The notes beneath the pieces were generated by a model. It saw only the letters and a list, made by a program, of their open reading frames with translations. It made no database searches and had not been told where the DNA came from. From SZUA-309 sp965215995 (GTDB taxonomy: Bacteria; Pseudomonadota; Gammaproteobacteria; Pseudomonadales; Azotimanducaceae): a stretch of DNA of 64,000 bases. The first letter of the stretch is position 1; each line of letters opens with the position of its first letter. Positions 7,875 through 16,557 of this stretch are shown here, piece by piece. The translations under genes were made by a program, and so were the position numbers. The stretch is taken from positions 5,394,001 through 5,458,000 of the forward strand of contig OZ244128.1 of the NCBI GenBank assembly GCA_965215995.1. The letters are read 5' to 3'.

Positions 7875-9038
7875 TCAGGTCAGGGAATCCTGCTCAGGCT
7901 CCGGAATCACTACCTCATCCTCGGCCGTGTCACCCGGCAGCAACTGCTGACGGATCTGGGACTCGATCTCCTCACGGATCTCTGGATGCTCGGACAGATA
8001 GTCGGCTGCGTTCTTTCGACCCTGGCCGATCCGATCCGACTTGTAGGCATACCAGGCACCGGACTTCTCGACGATCCCCTGCTGCACACCCAGCTCCAGG
8101 ATCTCTCCCATCCGATTGATGCCCTGGCCGTAAAGAATCTGGAACTCAGTCTGCCGGAACGGTGGAGCCACCTTGTTTTTCACCACCTTGACCCGGGTCT
8201 CGTTACCGGTCACCTCGTCGCCCTCCTTGACCGCACCGATGCGACGGATGTCGAGCCGGACAGAGCTGTAGAACTTGAGTGCGTTACCACCGGTGGTAGT
8301 TTCGGGTGAGCCGAACATGACGCCTATCTTCATGCGGATCTGGTTGATGAAGATCACCAGTGTGTTGGATTGCTTGATGTTGCCCGTCATCTTTCTGAGC
8401 GCCTGGCTCATGAGGCGGGCCTGCAGGCCGACGTGTGAATCTCCCATTTCACCTTCGATCTCGGCACGTGGCGTAAGCGCGGCTACCGAGTCCACGACCA
8501 CCACATCCACCGCCCCGGAGCGCACGACCATGTCGCAGATCTCGAGGGCCTGCTCGCCGGTGTCCGGCTGCGAGACCAGCAGGTTGTCCGTATCCACGCC
8601 GAGGGACTGGGCGTAAATAGGATCGAGCGCGTGCTCCGCGTCGATGAAGGCACAGGTGCCACCCGCTTTCTGGGCTTCGGCGATCACCTGCAGGGTGAGC
8701 GTCGTTTTACCGGAAGATTCAGGGCCGTAGATCTCGACCACCCTGCCCTTGGGCAGGCCGCCGATGCCAAGTGCGATATCCAGACCGAGCGAGCCCGTGG
8801 AGATCGCCGGGATCGCCACCTGCTCCTTGTCACCGAGGCGCATCATGGAGCCCTTGCCGAACTGACGCTCTATCTGCGCCAGCGCCGCTGTAAGCGCCCG
8901 ATCTTTTTCCTGGTCGGCTTTCTGCTCTGCTTTCGCTTTAGCCGGGGTCTCGGTCTTGGATTGTGCCATTCTATTACCCGTATCCTCTTCCGTATGCTGG
9001 ACTGTAGTAAGTTTCGTCGTTTCGAGTGATTGACTCAT
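7875..9038 (-). CDS. recA: Recombinase RecA
   Basis: ATP-dependent strand-exchange protein and SOS co-protease. The Walker A motif GPESSGKTT, the conserved IERQFGKGSMMRLGD start of the core and the L2-type segment FGSPETTTGGNALKF are all present. I chose ATG 9038 because GAGGAG lies 7-8 nt upstream; ATG 8969 is the next possibility. The chosen start gives 387 residues with about 40 extra residues, rich in Lys, Ala, Glu and Thr, before the core; E. coli RecA has almost no such extension. The frame stays open further up to 9317, but this is leader sequence with a hexanucleotide repeat and a LexA-like box. Confidence 0.95.
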   Translation of the reverse strand: MSQSLETTKLTTVQHTEEDTGNRMAQSKTETPAKAKAEQKADQEKDRALTAALAQIERQFGKGSMMRLGDKEQVAIPAISTGSLGLDIALGIGGLPKGRVVEIYGPESSGKTTLTLQVIAEAQKAGGTCAFIDAEHALDPIYAQSLGVDTDNLLVSQPDTGEQALEICDMVVRSGAVDVVVVDSVAALTPRAEIEGEMGDSHVGLQARLMSQALRKMTGNIKQSNTLVIFINQIRMKIGVMFGSPETTTGGNALKFYSSVRLDIRRIGAVKEGDEVTGNETRVKVVKNKVAPPFRQTEFQILYGQGINRMGEILELGVQQGIVEKSGAWYAYKSDRIGQGRKNAADYLSEHPEIREEIESQIRQQLLPGDTAEDEVVIPEPEQDSLT

Positions 9039-9046
9039 TGGACGTT

Positions 9047-9052
9047 CTCCTC
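9047..9052 (-). promoter_or_regulatory. Ribosome binding site that decides the recA start
   Basis: GAGGAG on the minus strand, 8 nt before ATG 9038. The alternative ATG at 8969 has no comparable site at normal spacing. Confidence 0.7.
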
Positions 9053-9057
9053 TTTCC

Positions 9058-9120
9058 GATACCGGATATCTGATAGCTGTATCTGTATCTGTATCTGTAT
9101 CTGCATCTGCATCCGGTATC
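9058..9120 (-). repeat. Hexanucleotide array bracketed by inverted repeats in the recA leader
   Basis: Six tandem hexamers (CTGTAT four times then CTGCAT twice on the plus strand, 9077-9112) lie between perfect 8-bp inverted repeats GATACCGG (9058-9065) and CCGGTATC (9113-9120). In the recA mRNA this would form a stem holding the array in its loop, ending 5 nt before the GAGGAG ribosome binding site. Confidence 0.8.
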
Positions 9121-9243
9121 CAACCTCCGTGGGTCTGCGCTCGAAGGCGCCCCCAACGGCTGCCGTATTCCAAGGACTCCGTTTCAGAATCCAGAGCTCG
9201 AGGTTCGCCGTGAACCGGCGTAGGAAATCTCGAGCCAGGAGCA

Positions 9244-9273
9244 CTGTATATCCATTCAGTAGTATTGGCAACA
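9244..9273 (-). promoter_or_regulatory. Predicted recA promoter overlapping a LexA-like box
   Basis: CTGTATATCCATTCAG at 9244-9259 matches the gammaproteobacterial LexA consensus CTGT-N8-ACAG with one mismatch. On the minus strand a -35-like TTGCCA precedes a -10-like TACAGT with a 17-bp spacer, and the box covers the -10 region, as expected for SOS control of recA. The leader to ATG 9038 would be roughly 200 nt. Confidence 0.6.
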
Positions 9274-9374
9274 CCACTTGAGCAGCTCTCCCACAGCCCA
9301 TCGGGCTGAAAGCGCACGCTTGCTCTGACAGGGGTAAGCCTGCAACATTCTCAGGAACTTCTCCTTGCCGCGCT

Positions 9375-11954
9375 ATGAACACCCGCTCCGACGCCCAGAG
9401 ACCCGGCCAGACGCCCGCGCACACGCCCATGATGCAGCAGTTCCTGCGGATCAAGGCTGAGCATCCGGAGGAGCTGTTGTTCTATCGGATGGGCGACTTC
9501 TATGAGCTCTTCTACGCCGATGCGGAACGGGCCGCAGAGCTGCTCGACATCACCCTGACCACCCGTGGCCAGTCTGCCGGTCAGCCGATTCCCATGTGCG
9601 GCGTGCCTTTTCACTCGGTGGATGGCTACCTGGCACGGCTGGTCGAGCTAGGCGTCACGGTTGCCATCTGCGAGCAGATCGGTGATCCGGCCACCAGCAA
9701 GGGACCGGTGGAGCGCCAGGTCGTGCGAATCGTGACGCCTGGCACGTTGACGGACGAAGCGCTCACAGACGGGATCAGCGAGAGCCTGCTGATGGGCATC
9801 GATCCGGTGGGCGATGGCTACGCGCTGGCCTGGCTGAATCTTTCCTCGGGCGTCCTGCAAGCCTCTTATCTGGCGGACGCCGAGGCGCTCACCGCGGAAG
9901 TGGCCCGCCTGCAACCCAGCGAAATTCTGCATCGCGCCGAGCTGCCCGAGCTGGGGATCGCCAGCCGGCGGCTCGACACATTGTCCTTTGATGCCGGGCT
10001 CGGCCTCTCTCAGCTGACCCGACACTTCGGCACCCGGGACCTGACCGGGTTCGGCGTCGCAGATGACTCGCCCGTGATCGGCGTTACCGCCGCGGTCCTG
10101 GAGTACGCCAAGCTCACCCAGTGCCAGGACCTCGGCTACATTGATCAGCTTAAGCTCCTGGGCAGCGATGAGACCGTCGTTTTGGATGCGCACTCACGGC
10201 GCAACCTGGAGATCGACAGGCGCCTCGCCGGCGAGGAGGATGCCACCCTGTTCGCCCTGTTCAACACCACGCGGACGCCCATGGGTGCGAGGCTGTTACG
10301 CCGCTGGTTGAATGCACCGAGCCGGAACCGAACGCTGGTTGGCGAACGTCAGGCCGGGGTCGCGGCACTGATCGGCGTCGAATACGAAAATCTCCGCAGC
10401 CAGCTCAAGCAAGTTGGCGATATGGAACGGGTGGTTTCGCGCGTCGCCCTCGGCAGTGCCAGTCCCCGTGATCTCGGTCGCTTGCGCGATGCGTTGGAAG
10501 CGTTGCCTGGGTTGGTTGCTGGGCTGCCGGTGGACGATCCCGCCGCGAACAGACTCGCCACCGATCTGCCCCCATTCGAAGAGACGCGTGACCGCCTCGC
10601 TCGAGCTCTGGTGGATTCACCGCCCGCGACCATTCGCGACGGTGGGGCCATCCGCGCAGGATTCGATCCTGAGCTGGACGAACTGACCAACCTGACCGAG
10701 AACGCTGCCGGGTGGCTGGCTGAGCTCGAGCAGAAAGAACGACAGCGGACGGGCATCGCGACGCTCAAGGTGGGATACAACCGCGTTCACGGCTACTACA
10801 TCGAATCCAGCCGAGGTACAGATGATTCCCGGATTCCGCCGGAGTACGTCCGCCGGCAGACGCTGAAGAATGCGGAACGCTACATCACGCCGGACCTGAA
10901 AGCGTTCGAGGACAAAGCGCTCACCGCGCAAGCAAAGGCGCTGGCACTGGAGAAATCACTGTTCAAGGATCTCGTAACAGAGCTCCGTACTGGACTCGAC
11001 GCCTTGCGGCGGGCGGCAACGGCGGCAGCAGAACTGGACGTGCTCGCCACCTTTGCCGAACGCGCGGTGAGCCTGGACCTCGCAGCACCCGAGCTCACAG
11101 ACGAGCCGGGTATGGAGATCAACGACGGCTGGCACCCGGTTGTAAAGGCGCTCTCGAACGCCCCCTTCGTGCCCAACGACCTGACCTTCTCCGACAAACG
11201 GCGGATGCGCATCATCACCGGGCCGAACATGGGGGGTAAGTCCACCTATATGCGGCAGGTGGCGCTGATCGCCCTGCTGGCCTGCACAGGCTCTTTCGTG
11301 CCTGCCAGTGCAGCCCGGATCGGTCCGATCGATCGGATCTTCACCCGGATCGGTGCCAGCGACGACCTCACCGGCGGCCGCTCCACTTTCATGGTGGAAA
11401 TGACGGAAACCGCCAACATTCTGCATAACGCCAGCGATTCTTCCCTGGTGTTGCTCGACGAGATCGGGCGCGGCACCAGCACCTACGACGGCCTGGCACT
11501 GGCCTGGGCGACTGCCGAACATCTGGCCAGGACCACCCGCGCCTTCACGCTGTTCGCAACCCACTACTTCGAGCTCACGACCCTCGCCGAAGAGTTGCCC
11601 GGCGCGGAGAACGTGCACCTGGCAGCAACCGAGCACGAAGGCAGCATCGTCTTTCTGCACAGCGTGCAACCCGGTCCCGCCAGTCAGAGCTACGGCATTC
11701 AGGTGGCTCGACTGGCCGGGATACCGGATACGGTACTGACCAGTGCCCGGGCACGGTTGCAGGCTCTGGAGCAGTCTCAGGCGGGGCAGGACCCGGTTCA
11801 GAAAGACCTCTTCAGTCAGCCGGAGCCCATGCTGGATCCGGCAGAGCGCGCACTGCTCGAGGCGTTCGAGGCACTGGATCCGGATGCGCTATCCCCTCGA
11901 GAAGCGCTCGCCGCGCTCTACACTTTGAAGGACGCCTCAAAGGAATCTCCTTGA
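9375..11954 (+). CDS. mutS: DNA mismatch repair protein MutS
   Basis: Recognises base mismatches and small loops and starts MutHL-type repair. At 859 residues it is full length. The mismatch-binding Phe-X-Glu is in the segment RMGDFYELFYADA near residue 38; the Walker A motif GPNMGGKSTY is near residue 615 and the Walker B/signature region is LVLLDEIGRGTSTYDG. It is transcribed away from recA. fdxA follows after 104 nt with its own promoter-like sequence. The usual mutS-fdxA neighbourhood of pseudomonads is kept here. Confidence 0.97.
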   Translation: MNTRSDAQRPGQTPAHTPMMQQFLRIKAEHPEELLFYRMGDFYELFYADAERAAELLDITLTTRGQSAGQPIPMCGVPFHSVDGYLARLVELGVTVAICEQIGDPATSKGPVERQVVRIVTPGTLTDEALTDGISESLLMGIDPVGDGYALAWLNLSSGVLQASYLADAEALTAEVARLQPSEILHRAELPELGIASRRLDTLSFDAGLGLSQLTRHFGTRDLTGFGVADDSPVIGVTAAVLEYAKLTQCQDLGYIDQLKLLGSDETVVLDAHSRRNLEIDRRLAGEEDATLFALFNTTRTPMGARLLRRWLNAPSRNRTLVGERQAGVAALIGVEYENLRSQLKQVGDMERVVSRVALGSASPRDLGRLRDALEALPGLVAGLPVDDPAANRLATDLPPFEETRDRLARALVDSPPATIRDGGAIRAGFDPELDELTNLTENAAGWLAELEQKERQRTGIATLKVGYNRVHGYYIESSRGTDDSRIPPEYVRRQTLKNAERYITPDLKAFEDKALTAQAKALALEKSLFKDLVTELRTGLDALRRAATAAAELDVLATFAERAVSLDLAAPELTDEPGMEINDGWHPVVKALSNAPFVPNDLTFSDKRRMRIITGPNMGGKSTYMRQVALIALLACTGSFVPASAARIGPIDRIFTRIGASDDLTGGRSTFMVEMTETANILHNASDSSLVLLDEIGRGTSTYDGLALAWATAEHLARTTRAFTLFATHYFELTTLAEELPGAENVHLAATEHEGSIVFLHSVQPGPASQSYGIQVARLAGIPDTVLTSARARLQALEQSQAGQDPVQKDLFSQPEPMLDPAERALLEAFEALDPDALSPREALAALYTLKDASKESP

Positions 11955-12000
11955 GCCGATCTGAGCCCGGTGAGACCCCGGTTCCACACTCTGCGCCCGA

Positions 12001-12029
12001 TTCGACAGCCAGCCGAGAACGGTTAGAAT
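12001..12029 (+). promoter_or_regulatory. Predicted sigma-70-type promoter of fdxA
   Basis: TTCGAC (12001-12006) and TAGAAT (12024-12029) with a 17-bp spacer, 30 nt before the fdxA ATG. Based on pattern only. Confidence 0.45.
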
Positions 12030-12058
12030 AGCCGGCTTTTGCGGCCCGGGAATCACAC

Positions 12059-12382
12059 ATGACCTTCGTTGTTGGCGAGAACTGCATCAAGTGCAAACAC
12101 ACGGACTGCGTGGAGGTCTGTCCTGTAGATTGCTTCTACGAAGGTCCGAACATGCTCGTCATCCACCCGGACGAGTGCATCGATTGCGCATTGTGCGAAC
12201 CCGAGTGCCCCGTCGACGCGATCTTCTCTGAAGACGAGCTACCCGAGGGACAGGAGGACTTCCTGGAGCTCAATCAGGAGCTGTCTGAGATCTGGCCGAA
12301 CATCACCGAGAAGCAAGACCCACCGGCTGATGCTGAAGAATGGGACGGCAAACCGGACAAGCGAACGCTCCTGGAGCGTTGA
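12059..12382 (+). CDS. fdxA: 7Fe ferredoxin FdxA
   Basis: Small cytoplasmic electron carrier with one [3Fe-4S] and one [4Fe-4S] cluster. The cysteine patterns are visible: CIKCKHTDCVEVCP at residues 9-22 and CIDCALCEPECP at about 40-51. At 107 residues it is the normal length for the Azotobacter-type ferredoxin I family. It usually sits beside mutS and rpoS in pseudomonads; here pcm converges on it with only 9 nt between stops, and rpoS and nlpD are absent. The gap holds a short hairpin (TGAGCC/GGCTCA) that could end transcripts from both sides. Confidence 0.95.
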   Translation: MTFVVGENCIKCKHTDCVEVCPVDCFYEGPNMLVIHPDECIDCALCEPECPVDAIFSEDELPEGQEDFLELNQELSEIWPNITEKQDPPADAEEWDGKPDKRTLLER

Positions 12383-12391
12383 GCCGCCGGC

Positions 12392-13072
12392 TCAGCTCAC
12401 ACCTTTTACCAGCGGCACAAAGCGCACCTGCTCCACGGTCTCGGAAACGATGCCGTCTTCGGTACGGTCGTAGACCATCAGCGACTGGGCCGATTCCCTG
12501 CCAACCGGCACCAGCAGACGTCCACCCACTGCAAGTTGCTCGATGAGGGCCTCGGGAACCGACGGCGGTGCTGCGGTCACCAGGATGCCATCGAAGGGTC
12601 CTTCTTCAGGCCATCCCTTGTAGCCGTCCCCATGCCGGTAACGAACGCCATACCGACCCATGGCGTCCAGCCGTTCCCGGGCCCGCTCGATGAGTCCATC
12701 CAGCCGCTCGATGGTGAAGAGCTTGTCGATCAACTCACCCCGACCCATGAGATTGGCGAGAATCGCGGTCTGATAGCCGCTGCCTGTGCCCACTTCAAGC
12801 ACCCTGGGGCGCGGCACGTCGAGCAGCGCCTGAGTCATGAGCGCCACCACGAACGGCTGAGAGATGGTCTGACCCTGACCGATGGGCAGAGCCGTGTCTT
12901 CATAAGCGCGGTGCGCCAGCGCCTCGTCGATGAAGATGTGCCGCGGTACCGAGCCGATGGCGGCAAGCACCGCTTCATGTCTGATACCTTTCTCCCGCAG
13001 TCGGTCCACCAGCCGGTTGCGCGTGCGCTGAGATGTCATGCCGATGCCGACGAGATCGAACCGCTCGCTCAT
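12392..13072 (-). CDS. pcm: Protein-L-isoaspartate O-methyltransferase
   Basis: Methylates abnormal L-isoaspartyl residues in aged proteins using SAM, starting their repair. The PCMT signature is clear: PRHIFIDEALAHRAYED near residues 43-59, the substrate loop LPIGQGQTISQPF, and the SAM-binding motif VLEVGTGSGYQTAIL. At 226 residues it is a normal length. Its ATG overlaps the truD stop by 4 nt (ATGA), so the two are translationally coupled. surE, normally between pcm and truD, is missing. Confidence 0.95.
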   Translation of the reverse strand: MSERFDLVGIGMTSQRTRNRLVDRLREKGIRHEAVLAAIGSVPRHIFIDEALAHRAYEDTALPIGQGQTISQPFVVALMTQALLDVPRPRVLEVGTGSGYQTAILANLMGRGELIDKLFTIERLDGLIERARERLDAMGRYGVRYRHGDGYKGWPEEGPFDGILVTAAPPSVPEALIEQLAVGGRLLVPVGRESAQSLMVYDRTEDGIVSETVEQVRFVPLVKGVS

Positions 13073-14061
13073 CGACCTCCTCCTGCTGCCCGAACCGGCG
13101 CAAACGTACCCTTCTGACTCTCCAGCGCAAAGCGATCCATCAGCAAGCTGGTCGCATACTCGCCAGGCCCCAGCGAAAAGGCGAGCTCGATACCGTCCTC
13201 GAGCTCAACACAGGTAAGGTCCTGCGGCTGCAGCACGAAGCTGCGGCGCGCCTGATTGAGGCCCGCATGTTCCAGGCCTTCCAGAATTGCCGGGTAAGGC
13301 GCCAGTGCTGAGTCTTCCAGCCTTGCTGCCAGAGCATCTGTATCGCTACGGCCTCGTCCCCACAGGGGTCCCGTCGGGTAGCCGCGGGCATCCAGACAGT
13401 CACCTTCCATGGGACGGTTCCAGTTTCCCGCCTCGACCCGATGAGCAAGCACGGTATTGAACAGGAAGCTGCGCAGCACTGACAGGTAGAGCCCCTGTTT
13501 GAACTTGGCGATTCGGCGCCGTCTGCGCTTGGCAAGCCAGGCGATGGCTTTGTCCAGATTGTCCCAGCCGAACCGTTGCTCACCAAAGTAGTTGGGTGCG
13601 CCCTGCTCCTTCAGCGCCTGGGTGGCGGCTAAGGCGGGTCGAGGCCCCACGGCACGCAGGCGGATGCGGAAGTCGTTGCCAACCAGTCCGCCGCGACGAA
13701 GTTTTTGCCGGTGCCGGGACAGCTTGAGAACCCGCACCCCACCAATGGCTTCGACGGTGTCATCCAGGTCCGCCACTCCGCGCAGGCTGAACCACTGGCT
13801 TGTTACCGCCCGCTTGTCTTTCATACCGGCGTAACCCACATCTACCGGGTCGATCCCATGGGCATCCGCCAGCATCCGGGCAAGCTCCGGGGTACCAATG
13901 CCGGTCTTTTCGACCTCGAGCAGCAGATGCTCGCCGTCACCGCTCGGGCGGATGCCGAGCCGCTCACGAACCTCGAAATCCTCCGGCGTGACCTTCATTA
14001 ACACGGGCAATGGTGGCACCGAATTGCTTCTGGGCCACCGCGATGCCATTCCCTCACTCAT
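13069..14061 (-). CDS. truD: tRNA pseudouridine(13) synthase TruD
   Basis: Makes pseudouridine 13 in tRNA-Glu. The catalytic Asp lies in GYAGMKDKRAVTSQWFS near residue 80, and the family motif NYFGEQRFGWDN is near residue 155. At 330 residues it is slightly shorter than E. coli TruD (349). It overlaps ftsB upstream and pcm downstream by 4 nt each, so ftsB-truD-pcm form a tight unit. In many relatives ispF and ispD lie between truD and ftsB; they are not here. Confidence 0.95.
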   Translation of the reverse strand: MSEGMASRWPRSNSVPPLPVLMKVTPEDFEVRERLGIRPSGDGEHLLLEVEKTGIGTPELARMLADAHGIDPVDVGYAGMKDKRAVTSQWFSLRGVADLDDTVEAIGGVRVLKLSRHRQKLRRGGLVGNDFRIRLRAVGPRPALAATQALKEQGAPNYFGEQRFGWDNLDKAIAWLAKRRRRRIAKFKQGLYLSVLRSFLFNTVLAHRVEAGNWNRPMEGDCLDARGYPTGPLWGRGRSDTDALAARLEDSALAPYPAILEGLEHAGLNQARRSFVLQPQDLTCVELEDGIELAFSLGPGEYATSLLMDRFALESQKGTFAPVRAAGGGR

Positions 14062-14360
14062 CTGGACGCAGGAGCGACGGGCTCGACAGAGTCCACCAGG
14101 TAGAACGTCTCGCCTTCCTTGATCATGCCCAGATCGCTGCGTGCCCTCGCCTCAACCGCCGCAAGGCCCTGCTTCTGGGCGCGTACTTCGGCAGCCAGAA
14201 TACGATTGCGCTCCTTGAGCGCGGCCAGCCTCTGCATCTGCCTGGCAACCTCTTCGCCGAGCGCTTCGTCCCGGAAATAGCCCACATCCGAAAACCAGTA
14301 CTTGAACTGCAGGTAGCTGCCTGCAAGCAACAGCATGACAATGAGGGCACGCACCAACAT
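14058..14360 (-). CDS. ftsB: Cell division protein FtsB
   Basis: Bitopic inner-membrane protein that joins FtsL and FtsQ in the divisome and helps trigger septal peptidoglycan synthesis. It has 100 residues: a transmembrane segment at about 2-18 (RALIVMLLLAGSYLQF), then a coiled coil (about 30-70) rich in Arg, Glu, Ala and Leu. The frame opens further upstream into eno, but ATG 14360, 2 nt after the eno stop, gives the family N-terminus with the membrane segment near the start. Placement directly after eno is conserved across Gammaproteobacteria and supports the call. Confidence 0.93.
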   Translation of the reverse strand: MLVRALIVMLLLAGSYLQFKYWFSDVGYFRDEALGEEVARQMQRLAALKERNRILAAEVRAQKQGLAAVEARARSDLGMIKEGETFYLVDSVEPVAPASR

Positions 14361-14362
14361 GA

Positions 14363-15667
14363 TCAGAACGAGGTCGCGCCGATGCTGTCGAATTCCGCCC
14401 TGCCCTTGTACCGGGCAGTGCCGGCCAGCGCTTCCTCGATTCGGAGCAGCCTGTTGTACTTGGCGACCCGATCCGAACGGCACAGGCTACCGGTCTTGAT
14501 CTGGCCGGCTCCGGTGGCTACCGCCAGATCGGCAATGGTTGTGTCTTCTGTCTCACCTGAGCGGTGTGAGATCACGGCGGTATAACCGGCATCCTGAGCC
14601 ATGACGATGGCATCCAGGGTTTCTGACAGGGTGCCGATCTGATTGAGCTTGATGAGGATGGAGTTCGCCACACCCCGCTCGATTCCGTCCGCAAGGATGT
14701 TGGTGTTGGTCACGAAGAGATCGTCTCCGACCAGCTGGACGCGATCGCCGATCCGGTCGGTGAGCTGCTTCCAGCCCTCCCAGTCGTTTTCGTCCATGCC
14801 GTCTTCAATGGATATGATCGGGTAAGCATCGCAGAGATCTGCCAGGTAACCGACGAACTGGGTACTCGAGTAGGTAACGCCCTCCCCGGTCAGCCGGTAG
14901 GCCTCGTCGCTGTAGAACTCAGAGGCGGCGCAGTCGAGCGCCAGCGTGACGTCGGAGCCGAGCTCATAGCCTGCATTCCCGACCGCATCAGCGATCATGG
15001 CCAGCGCTTCCGCATTGGAGGCCAGGTTCGGCGCGAAGCCACCTTCATCACCAACGGCTGTCGACAACCCCTGGCTGCCGAGCACGGCTTTCAGAGCATG
15101 GAAGACCTCGGCCCCACAGCGCAACGCCTCCGCAAAGCTGCCCATGGATACCGGTTGGATCATGAACTCCTGAATGTCCACGTTGTTGTCTGCATGCTCA
15201 CCACCATTGAGGATGTTCATCATCGGCACCGGCATGCGCATGTCCACGCCACCCATCAGCGTGTTGATGTGACGGAACAGCGGCTGGCCGCTTGCGGCCG
15301 ACGCTGCCTTGGCTGCGGCAAGGGAGACGGCCAGCATGGCATTCGCACCGAGCGTCGACTTGTTGTCCGTACCGTCCAGCTCGATGAGCCTGGCGTCCAA
15401 CGCCCGTTGATCGGCCGGATCCATACCCTTCACGGCAGCGGCGATGGTCTCGTTGACGTTGCTGACAGCCTTCAGCACCCCCTTACCCAGGTAACGGCTC
15501 TTATCGCCGTCGCGAAGCTCCAGGGCCTCACGGGAACCCGTAGAGGCACCGGACGGTGCGCAGGCATGCCCGATAGCGCCGCTGTCTGTCAGCACATCGG
15601 CTTCGACGGTTGGATTGCCACGGGAGTCGAGAACTTCCCGGGCCTGTACTTCTACAATTTTAGTCAT
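14363..15667 (-). CDS. eno: Enolase
   Basis: Interconverts 2-phosphoglycerate and phosphoenolpyruvate in glycolysis. At 434 residues it is full length. Landmarks are the N-terminal REVLDSRGNPTVEADV, the Mg-binding loop SGASTGSREALELRD (as PSGASTGSREA), the metal-ligand region SIEDGMDENDWEGW and the conserved SHRSGETEDTTIADLAV. It lies between kdsA and ftsB, as usual; enolase's product PEP is the substrate of the neighbouring KdsA. Confidence 0.98.
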   Translation of the reverse strand: MTKIVEVQAREVLDSRGNPTVEADVLTDSGAIGHACAPSGASTGSREALELRDGDKSRYLGKGVLKAVSNVNETIAAAVKGMDPADQRALDARLIELDGTDNKSTLGANAMLAVSLAAAKAASAASGQPLFRHINTLMGGVDMRMPVPMMNILNGGEHADNNVDIQEFMIQPVSMGSFAEALRCGAEVFHALKAVLGSQGLSTAVGDEGGFAPNLASNAEALAMIADAVGNAGYELGSDVTLALDCAASEFYSDEAYRLTGEGVTYSSTQFVGYLADLCDAYPIISIEDGMDENDWEGWKQLTDRIGDRVQLVGDDLFVTNTNILADGIERGVANSILIKLNQIGTLSETLDAIVMAQDAGYTAVISHRSGETEDTTIADLAVATGAGQIKTGSLCRSDRVAKYNRLLRIEEALAGTARYKGRAEFDSIGATSF

Positions 15668-15703
15668 GGCTATTCTTCGTCATGTTGGTCGTGCACCAGG
15701 GCG

Positions 15704-16549
15704 TCAGCTCTGTGCGAGCCACTCGTCTTCCAGGTAGGGCGTGGACTTCGCGACCTTGTCGAGCGCCTTAAGCTGCTCGAGCAGCTCTGCCATGCGATCC
15801 AGCGGCCAGCTGTTCGGACCGTCCGAATGCGCCTTCTCCGGATCCGGATGGGTTTCCATGAAAAGACCCGCCACGCCCGCGGCAACCGCCGCCCGTGCCA
15901 GCACGGGCACCATCTCCCGTTGCCCGCCCGAGCTGGCGCCGAGCCCGCCCGGCATCTGCACCGAGTGAGTGGCGTCGAAGACGACGGGGCATCCGGTCTG
16001 CCGCATGATGGCCAGCCCACGCATGTCCGAGATCAGGTTGTTGTAGCCGAAGCTCGCTCCTCGCTCACAGACCAGGATCTGATCATTTCCGGTGCTGCGT
16101 GCTTTGGCGACCACGTTGGCCATATCCTGTGGGGCCAGGAACTGGCCCTTCTTGATGTTCACCGGCAGGCCCTGCTCACAAACGCTGATGATGAAGTTGG
16201 TCTGCCGGCAGAGAAAGGCCGGTGTCTGCAGGACGCTGACCACGCTAGCCACCTCAGCCAGGGGCGTGTCCTCGTGAACGTCCGTGAGCACAGGCACACC
16301 GACCTGCTGTTTGACTGCATCGAGCACTCGCAACCCTTCCTCGAGACCAGGTCCCCGCGGAGTCTGATGGGAGGAACGGTTGGCCTTGTCGAAGGAGCTT
16401 TTGAAGATGAAGGGTATGCCCAGCGCCTCGGTGATGGCTTTCAGCTCGGCTGCCGTGTCTACCGCCAGCGATTCCGTCTCCACCACGCAAGGGCCGGCAA
16501 TGAGGAACAGCGGCTTGTGATTGCCGACCGTGAAGTGGGTGAGCTGCAT
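15704..16549 (-). CDS. kdsA: 3-deoxy-8-phosphooctulonate synthase
   Basis: Condenses PEP and D-arabinose 5-phosphate to Kdo-8-phosphate, the precursor of the inner-core sugar of lipopolysaccharide. The family signatures IAGPCVVETE near residue 17, FKSSFDKANRSS and VFDATHSVQMPGG are present. At 281 residues it is a normal length. The segment that carries a Cys metal ligand in metal-dependent enzymes (IAGPC) also contains Cys here, but the class cannot be decided from this alone. It sits 8 nt after pyrG and 36 nt before eno. Confidence 0.96.
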   Translation of the reverse strand: MQLTHFTVGNHKPLFLIAGPCVVETESLAVDTAAELKAITEALGIPFIFKSSFDKANRSSHQTPRGPGLEEGLRVLDAVKQQVGVPVLTDVHEDTPLAEVASVVSVLQTPAFLCRQTNFIISVCEQGLPVNIKKGQFLAPQDMANVVAKARSTGNDQILVCERGASFGYNNLISDMRGLAIMRQTGCPVVFDATHSVQMPGGLGASSGGQREMVPVLARAAVAAGVAGLFMETHPDPEKAHSDGPNSWPLDRMAELLEQLKALDKVAKSTPYLEDEWLAQS

Positions 16550-16557
16550 GGCCTCTG

